The notes below the pieces were generated by a model. The model was given only the letters and a program-made list of their open reading frames with translations, searched no databases and had not been told where the DNA came from. DNA of 64,000 nt from Arthrobacter burdickii (GTDB lineage Bacteria; Actinomycetota; Actinomycetes; Actinomycetales; Micrococcaceae). Where the stretch lies: the NCBI RefSeq assembly GCF_030433645.1, contig NZ_JAROCG010000002.1:248001-312000 (forward strand). Direction: 5' to 3'. This document shows positions 24,945-33,062 of the stretch, piece after piece (within the stretch, counting starts at the first letter, position 1; every line of letters begins with the position of its first letter). A program made the position numbers and the translations under genes.

Positions 24945-26159
24945 CTAGCAGGGGCGGTAGGTCTTCCCACCGGGTGCGTAACAACGGGGACCGGTGTAGC
25001 CCGGATAAGGATCCTGTGCTGCAGGGGGAGCGGGAGGGACGTACGGCGCCACGGGCGGTATGTAGGGTTCTGGTGCCGGCGGGAGGTTCCGGATTCGCTC
25101 CTGCTCAGCGGCTGTTGCCGCTTCGGCGGCCAGACGGTCGGCCTCAGCACGAGCATTTGCCTCGGCTTGGATTCGTTCGTTCTCGATACGGGCAGCTTCC
25201 GCAGCTTCCGCTTGGATCCGTTCGGCTTCGACCCGTGCGGCTTCTGCAACCCTGGCTGCTTCTGCTTCAGCCGCTGCAGCTTGGGCTGCCTTTTCCGCTT
25301 CGACGCGCTTGCGCTCGGAGGTGGCCTCGGCTTCTTTGAGAGCTGTGGCTTTGGTGTTGGCGGTTGCCAGTGACTGCTCGCCCTTCGCGATCTGCTTGTC
25401 AAGGTCGCGCATCATCGCGGCCGTGCGATCGGCTCCGAGTGCAAGAACGCGGACAGTGTCCTTGCCTGCCTCAAGGGCTTCCCGTGCGGCCTTCACAGTG
25501 GTCAGGGCGGCAAGGATGGCGGCAGCGGTTGAAGCGGCAGCTGCTCCCGTCTCCCCAACCGGTGCCTCAGTTGCCGCTGCGAGGGTTTCCATTGCACCAG
25601 TCACCTCCGCCGGAAGGGTGCAGCCCGCGGCGGGGTCGAGTAGTCCAACACCCTGCGTCGTCGCCTCGTTGTAGGCCGCTTGCACCTCGTCGTAGTACTT
25701 CTTGTTCGGCTCGATGAGAACGGGGACACCCAGGCCCACCCGCGCGAGTTCCGCGTTGACCAGGGTCCGGTCTTCGATGAAGACGGCAGCCAACACGCGG
25801 TCGTACTTGTCAGTGCGCTCGATATCGAAATCCAGCGCAACCTTCGTTCCGGGCGGAGTCAGCGATTCGAGCTTCTGGGTGGCCTCCGGGCCGAGGCACT
25901 CGACGGGCTTGTCGGGGTGCTTGGTCTCAGGCGTATCCACGTTCAGTAGACGCACGGTCTGGTCCGCGTTGTCGAAATTTATGACGAGAGTGTCGCCGTC
26001 CACCACCCGCACCACGGTGCCTGACTGGTAAGCGGCTGTCGTATTGACTGCCGCTGCACTCGACTGGTCAGGGGTGGTGCAGCCCGCCAGGGTCGAGGCG
26101 AGGACCGCCGCGGTGAGGATGGTCGCGGGTGCGAGGCGGCGGAAAGGAGCAGGATTCAT
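24945..26159 (-). CDS. Thermonuclease (SNase-like) lipoprotein with coiled-coil tail
   Basis: The protein has 404 residues from the ATG at 26159. The lipobox LAGC at about residue 25 predicts a lipid-anchored exported protein. The nuclease domain shows VVRVVDGDTLVI, RLLNVDTPET and ERTDKYDRVLAAVF, carrying the Asp, Arg and Glu residues used by staphylococcal nuclease. A long Ala/Glu-rich coiled coil (about 265-355) follows, then a proline-rich segment and a small end domain with two Cys (PRCYAPGGKTYRPC). It probably degrades DNA or RNA at the cell surface. The neighbour across the divergent promoter also encodes a nuclease. Confidence 0.88.
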   Translation of the reverse strand: MNPAPFRRLAPATILTAAVLASTLAGCTTPDQSSAAAVNTTAAYQSGTVVRVVDGDTLVINFDNADQTVRLLNVDTPETKHPDKPVECLGPEATQKLESLTPPGTKVALDFDIERTDKYDRVLAAVFIEDRTLVNAELARVGLGVPVLIEPNKKYYDEVQAAYNEATTQGVGLLDPAAGCTLPAEVTGAMETLAAATEAPVGETGAAAASTAAAILAALTTVKAAREALEAGKDTVRVLALGADRTAAMMRDLDKQIAKGEQSLATANTKATALKEAEATSERKRVEAEKAAQAAAAEAEAARVAEAARVEAERIQAEAAEAARIENERIQAEANARAEADRLAAEAATAAEQERIRNLPPAPEPYIPPVAPYVPPAPPAAQDPYPGYTGPRCYAPGGKTYRPC

Positions 26160-26695
26160 CGGCCTTTTTCTACGGGTACGAATACGGTGCTGGAGCGGTC
26201 GGGTCAGATGGGAGTATCCGCCACTACCGCTGGACAGGAGTGCCACCTGATGTGGATGTGCCTTCCGGGCCTGATGCAGGTTCTTCGGAACAAGCGCGTT
26301 CCCACGGGGGATGACATCAAAGACTTAGCACAGATCCATACCTCTACGAATTGAGTCACAGAGCGTGACACATTCTGCGTGGCCCAGCGGCTAGCTCCGC
26401 CGGCTCTACGAATCCCCGAGTCGATGAAGGATTGGTGCCTGTCAGTCGGCCCAACCCCTTGAACCAATCCGATCATCCAAGTCGAGGAAGGCACCCAGCT
26501 CTGCCGATCCTGAGCGAAAACTGAGCTAGCACCGCGTCACACACGGACTGGTCGATCGACCATCTCGGGCAGTTCAGGTCCTCGTGATGTCTACACGTAA
26601 ACTTCCCCGAGACACTGCATCATCACTGGGGGCTTTCCATTAATTCATCATCCCGTCCGCCTGCGCGCACTCCGTCGTCAACGATCAAACTGGAG
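26160..26695. promoter_or_regulatory. Divergent promoter region between two exported nuclease genes
   Basis: This 536-bp region carries the thermonuclease-side GTGCTAAGTCTTT element (complement of about 26,320-26,331) and a GTCAC...GTGAC dyad (about 26,355-26,370). It also has a 40-bp block, 26504-26543, shared with the transpeptidase leader. No gene was seen. Confidence 0.5.
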
Positions 26696-28090
26696 GTGCG
26701 GCGCTCGACGGCAATCGTCGCCGGCTTCGCCCTGTTCCTCGTCGTCATCGGCCTTATCACCAATGGCCTCAGCGGGGCGCTCACCATGGCAGCGACATTC
26801 GCCCTCTTCACGGGGCTCTACACGCTCCTGACCAACCGCCCGTCCTGGGCACGCCTAGCCGGACGCAAGGCCGGGGCCATCACGGCTGGAGCGGCCGTCG
26901 TAGCACTCCTCATCGGCGGTGCCATCGCGCCCGCGTCCGGAACGGTCCCGACGGCCGTAGCGGAACAGGCAACCGAGATAGCCGAGCCCTCCAGCGAGCA
27001 AAGCACGGGCACACCGACTGTGACAGCAGAGCCGACTGCGTCCGCGAAACCGACGCAATCTGCAACACCGACGCCATCGCCCAAACCCACCGCAACGACG
27101 TCCGACGCGGCACCACTCGATTCCGCCGCCGTCACCGAGGTGTCCGGTACGCCTCGGGCGCCGTCGGACCAGCCGGCCGCAAACACCGCAGCGCTCGCCG
27201 TGCTGGAAACCCTGCCCATCAAGGGTCGGGCACCGAAGACCGGTTACGACCGTGAGCAGTTCGGGCAGGCCTGGGCCGACGTCGACCACAACGGGTGCGA
27301 TACCCGCAACGACATACTCAACCGCGACCTGACGGACATCGTCCACACCAACTCGGTGCCCTGCAAGGCGCAGTCCGGTGTGCTCGACGATCCCTACACC
27401 GGCACCGTCATCCCGTTCCTGCGCGGGCAGGCGACGAGCAGCGATGTGCAGATCGACCATGTCGTCGCCCTGTCCGACGCCTGGCAAAAGGGTGCGCAGC
27501 AGTTGACCTTCGACCAGCGCGTTGCGTTCGCCAACGACCCGCTGAACCTGCAGTCCACCGACGGCCCCACCAACCAGCAGAAGAGCGACGGCGACGCCGC
27601 CACCTGGCTGCCGTCGAACAAGGGCTACCGCTGCGAGTACGTGGCGCGGCAGGTGTCGGTCAAGGCGACGTACGCCCTCTGGGTGACGCAGGCTGAGCAC
27701 GACGCCATGGCCGGAATCCTCTCAAACTGCAATGGCATCCTCGCACCGACCAACCAGATGGCGCCGTCCGTCACCCAGCCTCCGGCACCGGTGGAGACCG
27801 AGGCGCCCGCGCCCGTCGTACCGGAACCCGTTGCCCCGCCTGTCGTCGAGCCGGCTCCTGTCGCACCTCCGGTCGTCGAGCCAGCACCCGTGGCTCCCGC
27901 ACCGGTAGTACCTGCCCCGGTAGCACCTGCTCCTGTAGCTCCGGCCCCGGTCGCTCCGGCACCCGCCGCTCCGTACTACGCCAACTGCTCGGAAGTCCGC
28001 GCCGCGGGTGCGGCTCCAATCGCCGCAGGCTCACCTGGCTTCCAGCCGAAGTTCGACCGCGACGGCGACGGGATCGGCTGCGACAGCTAG
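26696..28090 (+). CDS. Membrane-anchored HNH-family nuclease with Excalibur domain
   Basis: The protein has 464 residues. Two to three N-terminal membrane helices (about 5-80) precede a Thr/Pro-rich linker. The GmrSD-C/DUF1524-like HNH domain (about 170-345) has the IDHVVALSDAW core and NDPLNLQSTDGPTNQQKSDGDAATWLP. A repetitive Pro-Ala-Val segment follows, then an Excalibur domain at the end (NCSEVRAAGAAPI...DRDGDGIGCDS). Excalibur domains bind calcium and often accompany extracellular nucleases. The start is unsure: the GTG at 26696 has GGAG directly against it. Confidence 0.85.
   Translation: MRRSTAIVAGFALFLVVIGLITNGLSGALTMAATFALFTGLYTLLTNRPSWARLAGRKAGAITAGAAVVALLIGGAIAPASGTVPTAVAEQATEIAEPSSEQSTGTPTVTAEPTASAKPTQSATPTPSPKPTATTSDAAPLDSAAVTEVSGTPRAPSDQPAANTAALAVLETLPIKGRAPKTGYDREQFGQAWADVDHNGCDTRNDILNRDLTDIVHTNSVPCKAQSGVLDDPYTGTVIPFLRGQATSSDVQIDHVVALSDAWQKGAQQLTFDQRVAFANDPLNLQSTDGPTNQQKSDGDAATWLPSNKGYRCEYVARQVSVKATYALWVTQAEHDAMAGILSNCNGILAPTNQMAPSVTQPPAPVETEAPAPVVPEPVAPPVVEPAPVAPPVVEPAPVAPAPVVPAPVAPAPVAPAPVAPAPAAPYYANCSEVRAAGAAPIAAGSPGFQPKFDRDGDGIGCDS
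27780..27975 (+). repeat. Pro-Ala-Val coding microrepeat
   Basis: Tandem codons for PAPV, VAPAPV and PPVVEP repeats form a flexible wall-spanning linker between the HNH and Excalibur domains. Confidence 0.85.
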
Positions 28091-28107
28091 TAGTACATCT
28101 GAGAGGG

Positions 28108-28152
28108 AACGACGGCGGGGCAGGCACGAACAGTGGCTGCCCCGCCGTCGTT
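28108..28152. terminator. Bidirectional terminator between convergent genes
   Basis: A 16-bp perfect stem (28108-28123 with 28137-28152) closes a 13-nt loop. It again has an ACGACGGCGG arm. Confidence 0.88.
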
Positions 28153-28183
28153 GTGGCTCACTAGGGCAACTCAACTCGCGATG

Positions 28184-29281
28184 TCAGGTTGGGATATTGA
28201 TACTGACGATGCGGTCGTCACCCGGCTGCGGCTTGCTCCGTCCGTTGGTGTTGTTGGTGAGCACCCACAGGCGTCCGTCCGGCGACTCGATCACCGCCCG
28301 GAGCCGCCCGTACTCACCCACCAGGTAGTCGGTGCCGGCGGTGGGATCACCCACGGGTACGGCCCGCAGCCGCGCGCCGCGCAGATTGGCGATGAAGACC
28401 GTGTCGTCGACCACGGCGATCCCGCTCGGGCTCGCCTCGGACGGACTCCATTGCTGGACGGGATCGACGAATCCCTCTTCCCCGGCGATGCCCTCGACGA
28501 CCGGCCAGCCGTAGTTCTTTCCGGCCTCGATGACGTTCAGTTCGTCCCACGTGTTCTGCCCGAACTCACTGGCGAACATGGTCCCGTCCGCCGCCCAGGC
28601 GAGGCCCTGTACGTTGCGGTGACCATAGCTGAAGACGAGGGATCCGGGGTAGGGGTTGTCCGCGGGGACCTCGCCGTCCGGCGTCATGCGGAGGATCTTG
28701 CCTCCAGAGGAATCGAGGTCCTGTGCCCTGTCCGGCTCGCCGGCGTCGCCCACCCCGGCGTACAGCATGCCGTCCGGCCCGAAGGCGATGCGGCCACCGT
28801 TGTGGATGCGGTTCGACGGCAGCTCGTCGATGAGCGTCTCCGCGTCCCCCAGGGCTAGGGAGCCGGGAGCGCCGTCGAGCGCCAGGCGCTGGATCCGGTT
28901 TCCGTCCGTACCGGTCGAGTAGGCAAACAGGCGGTCCTGGTCGTCGACGGCGAGACCGAGCAGTCCTCCCTCTCCGCCGTGTCGCACGCCCTCGACCGTG
29001 CCGACCTCCCGCCGGTTTCCGGCGTCATCCAGTTCGAAGATCCGCGCGGTGTCCCGCTCGCTGATGAGGAGCGTGCCGTCGAGGAACGCCATGGACCAGG
29101 GCAGGTCCAGACCCGTCGTGATGTCCCGCGCGCCAGCTGCTGCGTTGGCGCCGACGTCGGATCCTGACGTTCCATCGGTGGAGTTCCCCGCCGGGCCGGC
29201 ACTGCTGCCCGTCGTGCAGCCGGTGACCAGGGCGGCGACGACGAGGCCGACGAAGCCGGTGAGGGGGATGTGTCTCAGCAT
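28184..29281 (-). CDS. PQQ-dependent soluble-type sugar dehydrogenase lipoprotein
   Basis: The protein has 365 residues. A lipobox (LVTGC) sits at about residue 22. The beta-propeller has family motifs: LDLPWSMAFLDG, RHGGEGGLLGLAVD, FSYGHRNVQGLAWAADGTMFASEFGQNTWDELNVIEAGKNYGWP. These match PQQ aldose sugar dehydrogenases (GdhB/YliI family). It would oxidise sugars outside the membrane if PQQ is available. No PQQ biosynthesis genes are visible, so cofactor scavenging or another function is possible. Confidence 0.88.
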   Translation of the reverse strand: MLRHIPLTGFVGLVVAALVTGCTTGSSAGPAGNSTDGTSGSDVGANAAAGARDITTGLDLPWSMAFLDGTLLISERDTARIFELDDAGNRREVGTVEGVRHGGEGGLLGLAVDDQDRLFAYSTGTDGNRIQRLALDGAPGSLALGDAETLIDELPSNRIHNGGRIAFGPDGMLYAGVGDAGEPDRAQDLDSSGGKILRMTPDGEVPADNPYPGSLVFSYGHRNVQGLAWAADGTMFASEFGQNTWDELNVIEAGKNYGWPVVEGIAGEEGFVDPVQQWSPSEASPSGIAVVDDTVFIANLRGARLRAVPVGDPTAGTDYLVGEYGRLRAVIESPDGRLWVLTNNTNGRSKPQPGDDRIVSINIPT

Positions 29282-29434
29282 GCTCGGCTCTTTCCAGTGG
29301 GTCGCTCAGCAAAGCCCGGTGCCATGCCAAACGATCCAGTTGTCCGGAAGTGCCCGGCACCCGATGCGGTGCCCTCGACGGCGCGTTCCTGGAGGTCGTC
29401 GAAGGCCGGCGGCATCCGTGGCAGAGTGACGGGC

Positions 29435-30040
29435 ATGCGCCAGACGCCCTCTTTCGTTCTGTCCGACGTCGGCGAGGTCAAGAGACTCATCCGCGAGAAT
29501 CCGTGGGCGACTCTCGTGTCCTCACCTGCGGGCGGTCTCGTAGCGTCCCACTACCCGGTGGTCCTCGAAGAGACTGCCGATGACACCATCAGCATCGTCA
29601 GCCACCCCGATGAGCAGTTGCATGAACTCGGCGACCACGAGGTGCTGCTGATCGTGCAGGGGCCGCACGGCTACATCTCACCCGGCTGGTACCCCAGCGA
29701 CCAGATCATTCCGACGTGGAACCACGTCACGGCCCACCTCTACGCGACGCCGGAGATCCTGTCCGACGAGGAGAACTTCCTGGTGCTGGGGAAGCTGGTG
29801 GACCACTTCGAACACGTCATGCCAGAGCCCAGCTCACTGACCCTGGATCCCGAAGGATCGCGCCGCGTCGCTCGGGGAACCGTGGGGATCCGCCTGCGCG
29901 TGACGCGCTTCGACGCGAGGCTGAAGCTCAGCCAGGACAAAGCCCCTGCCGTGATCGAGCGTATCGTCGATGAGCTCGAACACGGCGAGCACTACCCGAA
30001 TCCTGCCCTCGCCCGTGAGATGCGGCGTGTCCACGGATGA
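29435..30040 (+). CDS. PaiB-family FMN-binding protein
   Basis: The protein has 201 residues from the internal ATG at 29435. The split-barrel motifs ENPWATLVSS, ASHYPVVLEE, VQGPHGYISPGWYP and PTWNHVTAHLYA are characteristic of PaiB, described as a negative regulator of sporulation and protease genes in Bacillus. In actinobacteria it is more likely an FMN or haem-binding enzyme of unknown role. It overlaps the amidohydrolase gene by 4 nt (ATGA). Confidence 0.88.
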   Translation: MRQTPSFVLSDVGEVKRLIRENPWATLVSSPAGGLVASHYPVVLEETADDTISIVSHPDEQLHELGDHEVLLIVQGPHGYISPGWYPSDQIIPTWNHVTAHLYATPEILSDEENFLVLGKLVDHFEHVMPEPSSLTLDPEGSRRVARGTVGIRLRVTRFDARLKLSQDKAPAVIERIVDELEHGEHYPNPALAREMRRVHG

Positions 30041-31527
30041 GGAGCGAGAGGGGCGATGTCCTGCTCCGGTCCGCCCGGCTGGTCGGGACAGCCGGAGATC
30101 CGCTGGACCTCCTCATCGAGGATGGCGTCATCACGGCGATCGGCGAGACCATTGATTCCAATGCGGCCCAGGTCGTGGAGGTCGGGGGACGATGGGTGTC
30201 ACCGGGCCTATGGGACTCCCATGTGCACATGGGCCAGTGGGCCCTTCTGCGACAGCGCCTCGACCTGTCGTCAGCGACGTCCGCCGCCGGTGCAGCGCTC
30301 CTCGTGGGTGAGCGTCTGCGGGAGATGCCACCTCCCGCCGGGCAGCCCCTGATCGGCTATGGCTTCCAGGACGGGTTGTGGCCGGACGCCCCGTCGGCAG
30401 AGCTGCTCGATGCCGTCAGCGCCGACGTGCCCGTTGTCCTGGTGAGCAAGGACCTCCATACGGCGTGGCTCAATTCTCCGGCTCTCGCCAACCACGGACA
30501 CGCCGGCCATCCCACGGGGTTGCTTCGCGAACAGGCCGCCTTCGATGTGAACGCACGCATCAGCGCGCTTCCCGACGAGCACCTCGACGCCTGGGTGGCT
30601 GATGCGGTCCAGGCAGCAGCCGCCAGGGGGGTCGTCGGCATCGTCGACCTCGAGATGACGCTCTCCATCGACCGCTGGGCGCACCGCGTGGCCACCGGAA
30701 CGCGCGGCCTGAGAGTGCGGACCGGCGTGTACGCGCAGGATCTCGACGCCGTCATCGCACGGGGCCTGCGCACAGGGGACGTCATCGACGGCACCGATGG
30801 CCTGGTCACGATGGGGCCCTTCAAGATCATCACCGACGGTTCACTGAACACGCGGACCGCGTTCTGCCACGACCCGTATCCCGGACTCGAGGGTAAGGAT
30901 GGGGGGCACGGGATCTCCACCGTGAACGGGAACGACCTTGTCGACCATCTCCGCCGCGCGTCGTCGGCCGGGCTCGTGCCCGCCGTCCATGCGATTGGTG
31001 ATGCCGCGAACTCCCTCGTGCTCGATGCGTTCGAGGAGATCGGCTGTGGCGGCAGCATTGAGCACGCCCAGCTCGTCCGTGAGGAGGACTTCGGGCGTTT
31101 CGCGCAGCTCGGCATCACGGCCAGCGTCCAGCCCGAGCACGCGATGGATGATCGCGACGTCGCGGACCGCTACTGGCCCGGACGGACGCACAGGGCTTTT
31201 GCCTTCGCGAGCCTCGTGGCAGCAGGAGTGAGGATCACCCTCGGCTCGGACGCGCCCGTCGCGCAGCTCGACCCGTGGGTCTCGATGGCCGCCGCCGTGT
31301 CCCGTGCGCGGGACGGCCGGGAAGCATGGCACCCGGAGCAGCGCGTTCTGTCGTCGGTAGCCCTCGCAGCATCCACCGACGGGCGTGCGACGCTCCGGGC
31401 GGGTTCAGTCGCGGACCTCGTGATCAGCGAGCTGGATCCGCTCGTCGCTGGCGACCAGCAACTGCGGAATTTCCAGGTGTCGGCAACGATGCTCGACGGT
31501 CGCTGGACGCACTTCACCCTCGACTGA
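30037..31527 (+). CDS. YtcJ-like metal-dependent amidohydrolase
   Basis: The protein has 496 residues. The first metal-site motif is DSHVHMG; later come HAIGDAANSLVLDAF and TLGSDAPVAQLDPW, which complete the amidohydrolase_3 metal site. The N- and C-terminal beta segments (LLRSARLVGTAG..., RAGSVADLVISELDP) form the usual composite domain. The substrate is unknown; family members act on N-acyl, carbamate or cyclic amide bonds. It is translationally coupled to the PaiB-like gene. Confidence 0.87.
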   Translation: MRSERGDVLLRSARLVGTAGDPLDLLIEDGVITAIGETIDSNAAQVVEVGGRWVSPGLWDSHVHMGQWALLRQRLDLSSATSAAGAALLVGERLREMPPPAGQPLIGYGFQDGLWPDAPSAELLDAVSADVPVVLVSKDLHTAWLNSPALANHGHAGHPTGLLREQAAFDVNARISALPDEHLDAWVADAVQAAAARGVVGIVDLEMTLSIDRWAHRVATGTRGLRVRTGVYAQDLDAVIARGLRTGDVIDGTDGLVTMGPFKIITDGSLNTRTAFCHDPYPGLEGKDGGHGISTVNGNDLVDHLRRASSAGLVPAVHAIGDAANSLVLDAFEEIGCGGSIEHAQLVREEDFGRFAQLGITASVQPEHAMDDRDVADRYWPGRTHRAFAFASLVAAGVRITLGSDAPVAQLDPWVSMAAAVSRARDGREAWHPEQRVLSSVALAASTDGRATLRAGSVADLVISELDPLVAGDQQLRNFQVSATMLDGRWTHFTLD

Positions 31528-31635
31528 GACCCGGAGATCAGGTCACCCGATTGAAGGGGCGACGACGGCGCCCCGGACCAGCGGCACAGGCCTCACGTCA
31601 CGGGGTGCTGTGCGCTGCAGCCGGAGGTGGCTTTC

Positions 31636-32289
31636 CTATCCGGCCACGAGGGTCGCGTAGACCACGTAGTTGTCGTCGAACTGTCCTGTCTCGGGGTCGA
31701 ACCCGTCACAGGTGATCAGGCGCAGTTCGGCGCCCTCGGTGTTGCCGTACACCGTCTGCGTGGGGAAGGCGTCTTTCGCGTACTGCTCGCCGCGCTGGAA
31801 CTCGAAGGTCGCCGTCGTGCCGTCCTCGCGTGTGACCCCGATGGTGTCGCCGGCGCCCAGGTCCCGAAGCTTGGCGAAGACGCCGGGCCCGCCATCGGTC
31901 GCATTGACGTGCCCGAGGAGGACTGCCGGCCCGCGCTCGCCCGGCGTGGGGGAGAGGTTGTACCAGCCGGCGGGCGCCCCGGGGTCACCCGGCGGCACCT
32001 CGAGGGTGCGGTCGTCCTGCAGGCCGAGAGACATGAGCTGGGACGTCGTGCCCGTCGAGGGGATGGTGAGGGACACCGGGCGCGATGCCGGCAGGACCGC
32101 TGGCGGGGAACCCGTGGCCTCTGTGTCCGGAACCGCAGGACTGAGGACAGGAGCCGGGCTGGCAGACGGGAGTGGCTCCCGGGTCGGCGGTGCGGTCGCT
32201 GGTTCGCCGGCGCAGCCTGCCAGAAGTGCAGCGGCGATCGCCACAGGAACGAGGAAGCTCCTGCGGCGATCACCCGGCCTGCTGGTCAC
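31636..32289 (-). CDS. Class F sortase
   Basis: The protein has 217 residues from the GTG at 32289; a GTG at 32340 overlapping the upstream gene is the alternative. The N-terminus RRRSFLVPVAIAAALLAGC is a lipoprotein-type signal. The catalytic His lies in VLLGHVNA and the Cys in LRLITCDGFD, with ending DNYVVYATLV as in class F sortases of Actinobacteria. It joins sorting-signal proteins to the wall. The gene directly upstream encodes a likely substrate. Confidence 0.87.
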   Translation of the reverse strand: MTSRPGDRRRSFLVPVAIAAALLAGCAGEPATAPPTREPLPSASPAPVLSPAVPDTEATGSPPAVLPASRPVSLTIPSTGTTSQLMSLGLQDDRTLEVPPGDPGAPAGWYNLSPTPGERGPAVLLGHVNATDGGPGVFAKLRDLGAGDTIGVTREDGTTATFEFQRGEQYAKDAFPTQTVYGNTEGAELRLITCDGFDPETGQFDDNYVVYATLVAG

Positions 32290-32323
32290 CGGTGGGTCAA
32301 TTCGGATCGGTCGAACTGCGGGA

Positions 32324-32737
32324 TCAGGCTGTGGCCTCACGACGACGGACGACGAAGGTTGCGCCGGCCACGGCAGCGAGCACGAGGCCGGCACCGAGGG
32401 CCAGCGACGCGGTTTCGTCCGCGGGCTCCTGGGTAACGCCCGTGTTCGCGCCGCCCACCGGCATCTGGCCGATCTGGGGCTCTGCGCCGCGGATCTCCGT
32501 GGTGCCGCCCGGGACGAACTCGGGGCGGTAGACGTAGAGGTCGCTCTCGCAGGCGATGCCGTCGCCGTCGACGTCGAGGGCCGCGGTGTAGGCAGGGGAG
32601 CTGACCGGGATGTTGTAGACGGCCGCGGCTGCGGCCTCGTCACAGTTCTGGTAGGGGAAAGCCTGGGCCGGTGCGGCAGACAGCGCGGTGAACGCTGCTG
32701 CGGCGCCCAGGGTGATCGTCGCGGTGCTCTTCTTCAT
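32324..32737 (-). CDS. Excalibur-domain surface protein with possible sorting signal
   Basis: The protein has 137 residues. A signal peptide (KKSTATITLGAAAAFTALSAAPAQA) precedes an Excalibur domain (NCDEAAAAAVYNIPV...LDVDGDGIACES). The C-terminus has GGANTG, then a hydrophobic helix (SLALGAGLVLAAVAGATFVV) and a basic tail RRREATA. That is the three-part layout of a sortase substrate, with GANTG in place of LPxTG. The sortase gene follows immediately. The ATG at 32737 follows GAAGGGG. Confidence 0.82.
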   Translation of the reverse strand: MKKSTATITLGAAAAFTALSAAPAQAFPYQNCDEAAAAAVYNIPVSSPAYTAALDVDGDGIACESDLYVYRPEFVPGGTTEIRGAEPQIGQMPVGGANTGVTQEPADETASLALGAGLVLAAVAGATFVVRRREATA

Positions 32738-32789
32738 GATTGCCCCTTCGCAAGTGAATGAAATGCTCCTGACATCGCCGGAGCGGATG

Positions 32790-32860
32790 ACACGAAAAGA
32801 TATAGCACACGGACGATTGCGATGGGCCTCTGTCTGAAAGTGTGACAGCTCAGGCGTCGG
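32790..32860 (-). promoter_or_regulatory. Promoter region of the Excalibur-sortase pair
   Basis: On the minus strand a GTGTGCTATATCTTT element (about 32,796-32,810) parallels GTGCTAAGACTT and GTGCTAAGTCTTT upstream of the transpeptidase and thermonuclease genes. A CTGTC...GACAG dyad lies about 25 bp further upstream. Confidence 0.45.
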
Positions 32861-33062
32861 TTGCTTCGACGCTGGGCGCACTGGCCTCAGCCTTTGTTCT
32901 GCCCGACCCTGGTCGGGGTGTCTCTACGTTGGACAGCATGTCCAGGCCGCGGGCCTCCGGGGTCGAGGGACCGTGTCCAAGGTAAGAACAAGATAAGACC
33001 AAGGTCTTCACGGTTGACTAAAGTCGGGAGGCACGACCGGCGTCCCATGAAAGGGAGACCCC

